64,000 bases of DNA, taken from positions 248,001 to 312,000 of the forward strand of contig NZ_AUGD01000003.1 of assembly GCF_000426845.1 (NCBI RefSeq), written 5' to 3'. The DNA comes from Bradyrhizobium sp. in8p8 (GTDB lineage: Bacteria; Pseudomonadota; Alphaproteobacteria; Rhizobiales; Xanthobacteraceae). Below, piece after piece: positions 59,106 through 64,000 of the stretch (positions within the stretch are counted from its first letter, which is position 1; every line of letters starts with the position of its first letter). Both the position numbers and the translations under genes were made by a program. The notes under the pieces were generated by a model that saw only the letters and a program-made list of their open reading frames with translations, was not told the origin of the DNA and made no database searches.

Positions 59106-59306
59106 TCAGGCGTTCGGCAAGAAGTACTTCTTGACGTTGTCGCCGTCGGTCTTGAACAGCACGCGGGTGCCGCGGAGCTGACGGATCTGCTTCTTCGTCC
59201 GCTTGATCATGCCGTGACGCTTGCCGCGCTGGGCGTGCATCACTTTGCCGGTGGCAGTCACCTTGAAGCGCTTTTTAGCGCCCGATTTGGTCTTCAGCTT
59301 GGGCAT
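59106..59306 (-). CDS. rpmI: 50S ribosomal protein L35
   Basis: L35 is a small basic protein of 66 residues. The core is [40 protein letters not shown], and the end is [10 protein letters not shown]. An AGGAGA-type ribosome site precedes the ATG. In many bacteria it follows infC directly; here 878 bp with an opposite-strand gene lie between. Confidence 0.97.
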   Translation of the reverse strand: MPKLKTKSGAKKRFKVTATGKVMHAQRGKRHGMIKRTKKQIRQLRGTRVLFKTDGDNVKKYFLPNA

Positions 59307-59577
59307 TTGGCTCTCCTAATGGCCACAGGGATCCGCCCGCGAAGGCGGCTGGACCGTCAAAAATGCTCGTTAGAGCGTTGATTGTGCTTAGGTTTTGCGA
59401 ACGAGCGCGAAACCCCGCACGAGACACCGCCACGGCAGCCCTTAATCAGCCGGGCGATGAAGGCTGGGCTTATGACAGAGGATCGGCGAAATGGCAACGA
59501 TGAACCCGCGGAACAGGCCCGGAGACTATCGGCTGTCGCCACCTCATGCCCCCAGTCGCACCCGGAGCAGGACCAAA

Positions 59578-59982
59578 ATGGCCCATTTCCCGCAATCGAT
59601 CTCCTCTTTGCCGACCCTTGGCCGCCCGCGTCGCCTGGCGCTGCTCGCCGTGCTTGCCGCGGCCGCGCTGCCGTCGACCGCCGATGCCCGTGTCCGCGGC
59701 TATGACGGCATCTGGAACGTCACCTTCGCCACCACGCGGGGAAATTGCAGCTCGGGCTACAGCGTCCCCTTCACGGTAACCGGCAGCCGCGTCTCGTCCG
59801 CCGGCGGCGGCCGCGTCTCGGGCAGGGTCAATCGTTCCGGCGCCGTCGCCGTCCAGGTCTCGGTCGGCGCCTCCCATGCCAGCGGCGGCGGCCGCCTCGG
59901 TGGCATGAACGGCACGGGATCGTGGAAAGGCGTCATTTCCGGCGACCAGTGCAGTGGCACCTGGCAGGCAACGCGCACGTAG
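59578..59982 (+). CDS. Small secreted protein of unknown function
   Basis: Starting at 59578 gives 134 residues with a signal peptide (RRLALLAVLAAAALPSTADA). The mature part is Gly/Ser-rich beta sequence (YDGIWNVTFATTRGNCSSGY, VSSAGGGRVSGRVNRSG) with two Cys (GNCSSG and DQCSGTW) and ends with TWQATRT. The pattern resembles small extracellular proteins of Bradyrhizobium; no known function. GGAGCAGGA 8 bases upstream of the ATG supports this start over one at 59491. It lies between rpmI and infC on the opposite strand. Confidence 0.7.
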   Translation: MAHFPQSISSLPTLGRPRRLALLAVLAAAALPSTADARVRGYDGIWNVTFATTRGNCSSGYSVPFTVTGSRVSSAGGGRVSGRVNRSGAVAVQVSVGASHASGGGRLGGMNGTGSWKGVISGDQCSGTWQATRT

Positions 59983-60000
59983 TCGCCAGGAAGCTGGTGC

Positions 60001-60118
60001 GCTCCCTCCTCCGCTTGCGAGGATGGCTGGGCAGAGGGTGTCTCGCAAGCGAGAGCCCGGAGGGGTAAGAACCTTCCCCCACGCCTTGGGCGCGACCTCT
60101 CTCGGGAGCGGGAGAGGT
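60001..60118. repeat. CTCTCCC-family repeat block after the secreted-protein gene
   Basis: A run of CTCCCTCCTCCGCTTGCGAG, TCTCGCAAGCGAGA and CCTCTCTCGGGAGCGGGAGAGG resembles the block at 1140-1275. It lies between the convergent secreted-protein and infC genes. Confidence 0.6.
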
Positions 60119-60128
60119 GAACAACAAA

Positions 60129-60159
60129 ACGGCCCGCCGGAGATCCGGACGGGCCGTTG
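60129..60159 (-). terminator. Rho-independent terminator of infC
   Basis: On the minus strand AACGGCCCG and CGGGCCGTT form a 9-bp stem, with an inner CCGG pair around GATCT. TTTTGTTGTT follows directly. The structure begins 25 bp after the infC stop. Confidence 0.85.
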
Positions 60160-60184
60160 AACTCTCAGTCCCAACACACCGGCG

Positions 60185-60724
60185 TCAGCGCGGCGCGAGC
60201 ACCATGACGACCTGGCGGCCTTCAAACCGCGCGTCCTGCTCGACCTTGGCGAGCTCGGCGACGTCGGTCTTGATCTTGTCCAGCAGCTTGGTGCCGATCT
60301 CCTGGTGCGCCATTTCGCGGCCGCGATAGCGCAACGTGATCTTGACCTTGTCGCCCTCTTCGAAGAATCGCTGCATCGCGCGCATCTTCACGTCGTAATC
60401 GTGGTCGTCGATCATCGGGCGGAGCTTGATCTCCTTGATCTCGACGGTCTTCTGCCGCTTGCGGGCTTCCGCGGCTTTCTTTTGAGCGGAATACTTGTAC
60501 TTCCCGTAGTCCATGATCTTGCAGACGGGAGGGCTGGCATTCGGCGAAATCTCGACCAGATCCATGCCGACTTCCTGAGCCATCCGGATGGCGAGGACGG
60601 TCTCGACCGTGCCCTTGTTCTCACCGGTCTGGTCGATCAGCTGGATCTGCGCATTGCGGATATCATCATTGATGCGCGGCCCGTCTTTGCTGGCAGCGGG
60701 CGGAGCTTTATTAGGACGGCGAAT
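60185..60724 (-). CDS. infC: Translation initiation factor IF-3
   Basis: IF-3 binds the 30S subunit and rejects wrong start codons. With an ATT start at 60724 the protein has 179 residues, beginning with RRPNKAPPA (the initiator read as Met). The N-domain holds [23 protein letters not shown], and the C-domain [21 protein letters not shown] and [22 protein letters not shown] site lies 8 bases before ATT. A longer frame begins at ATG 60799 but lacks family sequence in the extra 25 residues. ATT starts let IF-3 control its own synthesis. A terminator follows. Confidence 0.93.
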   Translation of the reverse strand: MRRPNKAPPAASKDGPRINDDIRNAQIQLIDQTGENKGTVETVLAIRMAQEVGMDLVEISPNASPPVCKIMDYGKYKYSAQKKAAEARKRQKTVEIKEIKLRPMIDDHDYDVKMRAMQRFFEEGDKVKITLRYRGREMAHQEIGTKLLDKIKTDVAELAKVEQDARFEGRQVVMVLAPR

Positions 60725-60974
60725 GGGTGGTTCTCCAAAGTTGTGAAGGAAGCGGCTATCTTGAAGGAAGATGCGTTTGCCGGCAAGCAAGTCGCTCATG
60801 CGAGGCGCGAAAAACCCTCAAATGCGAGGCATTTTGGCCACGCCTGGGCACGCTGACGACATAGACACCTTGCTTCTGTTCCGCAAGCGTCCCAAACGGC
60901 CAATGTCGGCATCGGGCTGCGTCGTGGCGGCACGCCCGGTTCAGTTCAAACCGCATAGCCAGAGTAAACGTTCC

Positions 60975-61763
60975 ATGACGGATATAATTCCAGATGCCGT
61001 GCTCGACTTCATCGATGTGGGCGAGGGCCCGTGCACACGCAGGATCGCCGTGCGCAGTCGGCGTGGACAGGGGCCCGGACTGTTCTGGCTCGGCGGCTTC
61101 AAGTCGGACATGCAGGGTAGCAAGGCCTTGGCGCTGGATGCCTGGGCCAGGGATCACGGCCGCGCCATGGTCCGGTTCGACTATTCGGGCCACGGCGAAT
61201 CCGGCGGCGACTTCGTCGATGGAACCATTGGACGCTGGCTCGAAGATAGCGTTGCGGTGTTCGAGCGCTTCTGCGAGGGCCCGCAGGTCCTGATCGGCTC
61301 CTCCATGGGCGGCTGGATGGCGCTGCTGCTCGCGCGCGAAATCAAGAAACGTCCTGCCAAGGCGTCGCTGGCCGGGCTCGTGCTGATCGCGCCTGCGCCC
61401 GACTTCACCGAGGAACTGATGTGGAAGACTTTTCCGCCGGCGGTGAAGAAGGAGATCGAGACCAAGGGCGTCTGGCTGCGGCCGTCGGAATACGACGACG
61501 GCTCGCCCTATCCGATCACGCGGAACCTGATCGAGGAGGGCCGCAACCACCTCGTGCTCGGTAGCGCCATCGATCTCGGTTGCCCTGTCCGCATCCTGCA
61601 AGGCGCAAGGGATCCGGACGTGCCCTGGCAGCACGCTTTCGCATTGACGCACCGTCTGCCCGCTGACGACGTCGTACTGACCATGATTCAGGACGGCGAT
61701 CACCGCCTCTCCCGCCCGCAGGATATCGCGCGCATCCTTGCGGCGGTGGCGGAGATCGGGTGA
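60975..61763 (+). CDS. Alpha/beta hydrolase
   Basis: A 262-residue serine hydrolase-type protein. The fold is shown by FDYSGHGESGGDF and the nucleophile elbow GSSMGGW (Ser110). The acid lies in ARDPDVPW and the His in QDGDHRLSRP. The substrate is not clear; it resembles the family of small esterases and acyl-protein thioesterases. The start at 60975 leaves 250 bp to infC, from which it is divergent. The hairpin at 61803 may end the transcript. Confidence 0.88.
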   Translation: MTDIIPDAVLDFIDVGEGPCTRRIAVRSRRGQGPGLFWLGGFKSDMQGSKALALDAWARDHGRAMVRFDYSGHGESGGDFVDGTIGRWLEDSVAVFERFCEGPQVLIGSSMGGWMALLLAREIKKRPAKASLAGLVLIAPAPDFTEELMWKTFPPAVKKEIETKGVWLRPSEYDDGSPYPITRNLIEEGRNHLVLGSAIDLGCPVRILQGARDPDVPWQHAFALTHRLPADDVVLTMIQDGDHRLSRPQDIARILAAVAEIG

Positions 61764-61802
61764 GATAAACCTCCCGAGCGAATGTGTTTCGACGAGCGGA
61801 GC

Positions 61803-61829
61803 TGCCCTCTCCCAAAAGGGGAGAGGGCA
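61803..61829. terminator. Hairpin between the hydrolase and SnoaL-like genes
   Basis: TGCCCTCTCCC, AAAA and GGGAGAGGGCA form a perfect stem. It belongs to the CTCTCCC family. No T-run follows on the plus strand. Confidence 0.5.
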
Positions 61830-61864
61830 CAAAAACACAAAAAGAAGCACTGGGAGGCAAGCTA

Positions 61865-62332
61865 ATGACCACCACCGCCCTGCTGCGCGCCTTCTGCGAT
61901 GCGGTCGAGCAGCGCAACGGCCGCGCCTTTGCCGAACTCTTCACCGAGGACGGCGTCTATCACGACGTCTTCTACGGCGCCTTCGAAGGCCGCGAGAAGA
62001 TCGCCGCGATGATCGACGACTGGTTCTACCGCACGGCGACCGACTTCCGCTGGGACATGCACCACCCCGTCACCGACGGCACCACGCTCTATGCGCGCTA
62101 CACGTTCAGCTACAAGTCAACCCTGCCGGAGGCGAACGGCGCGCGCGCGATGTTCGAGGGCGTGGCGATCATGACGCTGCGCGACGGAAAGATTGCGAGC
62201 TATCACGAGGTCGCCAACACCGCGCCGGCGTTCGTCGACTTGAAATTCGCACCGGAACGGATTGCGAAGATCGTGGCCAAGCAAGGCGCCGAACTGAAGG
62301 CGCGCCCGGAGATGCAGCGGCATCTGGGTTAG
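61865..62332 (+). CDS. SnoaL-like (NTF2 fold) protein
   Basis: A 155-residue NTF2-type protein. The pattern MTTTALLRAFCDAVEQRNGR, LFTEDGVYHDVFYGAFEGREKI and AIMTLRDGKIASYHEVAN is typical. The family forms a cone that binds small ligands and may act as an isomerase or cyclase; no reaction can be assigned. ATG at 61865 follows a GGGAGGC site and gives the normal family N-terminus. It lies about 100 bp after the hydrolase. Confidence 0.85.
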   Translation: MTTTALLRAFCDAVEQRNGRAFAELFTEDGVYHDVFYGAFEGREKIAAMIDDWFYRTATDFRWDMHHPVTDGTTLYARYTFSYKSTLPEANGARAMFEGVAIMTLRDGKIASYHEVANTAPAFVDLKFAPERIAKIVAKQGAELKARPEMQRHLG

Positions 62333-62344
62333 GGTCTCTCCACT

Positions 62345-62385
62345 CGTCATTCCGGGGCTCACGCTACGCGTACCCCGGAATGACG
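62345..62385. repeat. Interspersed palindromic repeat (GTCATTCCGGGG family)
   Basis: CGTCATTCCGGGG at the left and CCCCGGAATGACG at the right form a perfect 13-bp stem with a CTCACGCTACGCGTA center. It lies between convergent genes. Confidence 0.75.
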
Positions 62386-62393
62386 ACGGTGAG

Positions 62394-63191
62394 TTATCGC
62401 TTCGACGGATTTGCCATCGGCTTGCGCTGCGCCAGCGCGGCGACCGTGGCCGTGCCGATCGGGCCCTGTTCGTCATAGAGCCAGCATTCGCCGATCGCGA
62501 CGCCATCGGTGGCGTGGTGGTTCACGACCTCGAAGCCGATCCATTCAGTGACCGGCAGGCGGTGCAGATAGATCGTGACGTCGCTGTTGATGTAGCCGAG
62601 CCCCTTGTCGCCCGCATTCGCAAACGGGCTGGCGAAATCGGCGCCGGTTGCGACATGGACGAACGGGGTCATCGGCACGCCCGCAACGAGCTCGCGCACC
62701 TCGCTCATCCAGAGCCGGCGAGGTCCGAGCGAGCCCATATGGCCGATGATGGGGCGCGTTGCCCATTTGCCGTTCATGCCGAGCCTGGGATCGGTTGGCT
62801 TGGGAATCTCGGCCGGCTTCGGCGCGTCCCAGTTCGGCGGCGACCAGACATTGCCTTCGGGATTTTGTGTCTTGCGCAGCAACTGGCACGAGGCGCGCGC
62901 CATGCCGACCCCGCCGGAAAAGAATTCCGCTTCCACCACGCGTATTCGCAGTCCGTCGCGGACCAGGCGCGTCGTCACTTCGATCGGCTTATCGATGGTC
63001 GGCAGCCGAAACATGTCGACGGTGAGCCGCGCCGGCACGAATTCAGGACCGGAATGGCGCTCTTCGATGACGAAGCCGAGCAGCCCGATGATGACGCGCC
63101 CATGCAGCGATGTCGGATCCCAGGGACCATTGGCGACTTCCGTCGGATGGAATGTGTCGCCGTCGCGGGTGAAGAAAGGCATGTTTGTCAT
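62394..63191 (-). CDS. Thioesterase-superfamily (double hotdog) protein
   Basis: A protein of about 265 residues that looks like a two-hotdog acyl-CoA thioesterase. The first half has GRVIIGLLGFVIEERHSG and RLTVDMFRLPTIDKPIEVTTR, the second DFASPFANAGDKGLGYINSDVTIYLHRLPVTEWIGFE. No precise substrate can be named. Starts at 63242 (ATGA overlap with queG), 63191 and 63182 are all possible; I chose 63191 because the conserved part begins just after it. Confidence 0.83.
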   Translation of the reverse strand: MTNMPFFTRDGDTFHPTEVANGPWDPTSLHGRVIIGLLGFVIEERHSGPEFVPARLTVDMFRLPTIDKPIEVTTRLVRDGLRIRVVEAEFFSGGVGMARASCQLLRKTQNPEGNVWSPPNWDAPKPAEIPKPTDPRLGMNGKWATRPIIGHMGSLGPRRLWMSEVRELVAGVPMTPFVHVATGADFASPFANAGDKGLGYINSDVTIYLHRLPVTEWIGFEVVNHHATDGVAIGECWLYDEQGPIGTATVAALAQRKPMANPSKR

Positions 63192-63238
63192 GCGTGCGAG
63201 ATTGCGGGAATGGATGGGGAAATCAAGGTCCACGATCC

Positions 63239-64000
63239 TCATGGCGAGGAGCCGGCAGTGCTTTCTGCTTGCCACTCCTCGCGAACGCTCTCGTCGTGCT
63301 CGAGTTCGAGAGCGTGCAGCCTCAGCACCTCGAACTCCTCCCGCGCGACCAGCTGCCGCAGCGCCCACACCGCAGCCCCGCGCACCAGCGGATTCTCATC
63401 GTCCAGCAATCGTCGCGCCTCGTCCGCCAGGGACACGTCACCCGAGTTGCCGATCGCAATCAGCACGTTGCGCAAGAACCGGTCGCGGCCGATGCGCTTG
63501 ACCGGTGATTTCGTGAACAGCGCGCGAAACGCCGCATCGTCGAGCCGTGCCAGTTCGGCGAGCGCAGGCGCGCGCAACTCGTCCCGGGCCGCGAGCTTCT
63601 CCTCGCGCCCCTCCCGTGCGAACTTGTTCCAGGGACATGCGGCAAGACAATCATCGCAGCCATAGATGCGATTGCCGATCGCTTTGCGGAATTCGCGCGG
63701 GATCGGCCCCTTGTTCTCTATGGTGAGATAAGAGATGCAGCGCCGCGCATCGAGCTTGTATGGCGCGGGGAATGCCGCCGTCGGGCAGATGTCGAGGCAG
63801 GCCCGGCAGGAGCCGCAATGATCGATCTCCGCATCGTCGCGCGGCAGCTCGAGCGTGGTGTAGATCGCGCCGAGAAAAAGCCACGAGCCGAACTCGCGCG
63901 AGACCAGATTGGTGTGCTTGCCCTGCCAGCCCAGATGCGCGGCCTGGGCGAGCGGCTTCTCCATCACGGCGGCGGTGTCGACGAATACCTTCACCTCGCT
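63239..64000 (-). CDS. queG: Epoxyqueuosine reductase QueG, C-terminal part (partial at window end)
   Basis: QueG reduces epoxyqueuosine to queuosine in tRNA using cobalamin and two 4Fe-4S clusters. The visible 253 residues contain both cluster motifs, [16 protein letters not shown] and [13 protein letters not shown]. The [26 protein letters not shown] segment of the catalytic domain is also present. A HEAT-like C-terminal end ([15 protein letters not shown]) follows. The N-terminal part lies beyond the window. A following thioesterase gene may be translationally coupled through ATGA at 63239-63242. Confidence 0.96.
   Translation of the reverse strand, partial: SEVKVFVDTAAVMEKPLAQAAHLGWQGKHTNLVSREFGSWLFLGAIYTTLELPRDDAEIDHCGSCRACLDICPTAAFPAPYKLDARRCISYLTIENKGPIPREFRKAIGNRIYGCDDCLAACPWNKFAREGREEKLAARDELRAPALAELARLDDAAFRALFTKSPVKRIGRDRFLRNVLIAIGNSGDVSLADEARRLLDDENPLVRGAAVWALRQLVAREEFEVLRLHALELEHDESVREEWQAESTAGSSP

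Overview
The window is chromosomal DNA of a Bradyrhizobium-type alphaproteobacterium (Nitrobacteraceae). This rests on high GC with strong third-position GC, the gene orders hslU..hslV/hisBHAFE-coaA and rph/hrcA-grpE..dnaKJ-pmtA, and the interspersed palindromic repeats that punctuate many gene ends. Most of it is housekeeping DNA. It opens inside an mltA-like gene and closes inside queG.

Layout: 1-5.6 kb holds the end of mltA, an Smr protein, a membrane protein, hslU, a DUF2585 protein, a frameshifted acetyltransferase and hslV. 5.7-10.6 kb is a histidine operon (hisB, DUF2628, hisH, hisA, hisF, hisE) running into coaA. 10.7-17.5 kb holds an AI-2E-type permease, a secreted histidine-phosphatase-like protein, a hybrid histidine kinase and comM. 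17.57-21.07 kb is a mobile element. 21.2-26.8 kb holds a PilZ protein and part of a tad/cpa pilus locus (tadD, cpaE, cpaD, cpaC, cpaB). 27-33.5 kb holds gshB, yraN, rsmI, a penicillin-binding-protein activator, hemW, rdgB and rph. 33.7-40.9 kb is the heat-shock cluster hrcA-grpE-dnaK-dnaJ plus pmtA. 40.9-47.3 kb holds pyrF, dapB, gpmA, an Ada-type methyltransferase and nth. 47.4-50.9 kb is metal homeostasis (nikR, copA, csoR with a palindromic operator between copA and csoR). 51-54.4 kb is mixed. 54.4-60.8 kb is the translation block pheT, a DUF559 gene, pheS, rplT, rpmI and infC. 61-64 kb holds small enzymes and queG.

The most interesting object is the 3.48-kb element at 17581-21063. It has perfect 22-bp terminal inverted repeats and a 10-bp direct repeat (CCCCGCCTCG) directly outside both ends. 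It encodes an IS1-type DDE transposase translationally coupled to a DUF3800 protein, three small or unknown proteins, and a tRNA gene. That tRNA folds as a perfect 74-nt class I cloverleaf, but its anticodon is GCU, a serine anticodon normally found only on long-variable-arm tRNAs. Its body carries the known ArgRS identity positions (A20, C35, U36), so it could be a mobile missense tRNA that reads Ser AGC/AGU codons as Arg; that is a hypothesis. The element landed upstream of comM and moved a perfect alphaproteobacterial LexA box (GTTC-N7-GTTC) about 3.5 kb away from that gene.

Other points worth a look are a DUF559 gene inside pheST bracketed by 34/35-identical inverted repeats, a probable ATT start for infC, a hemW start that lies inside a repeat, and a strong RpoH-type promoter before dnaK.
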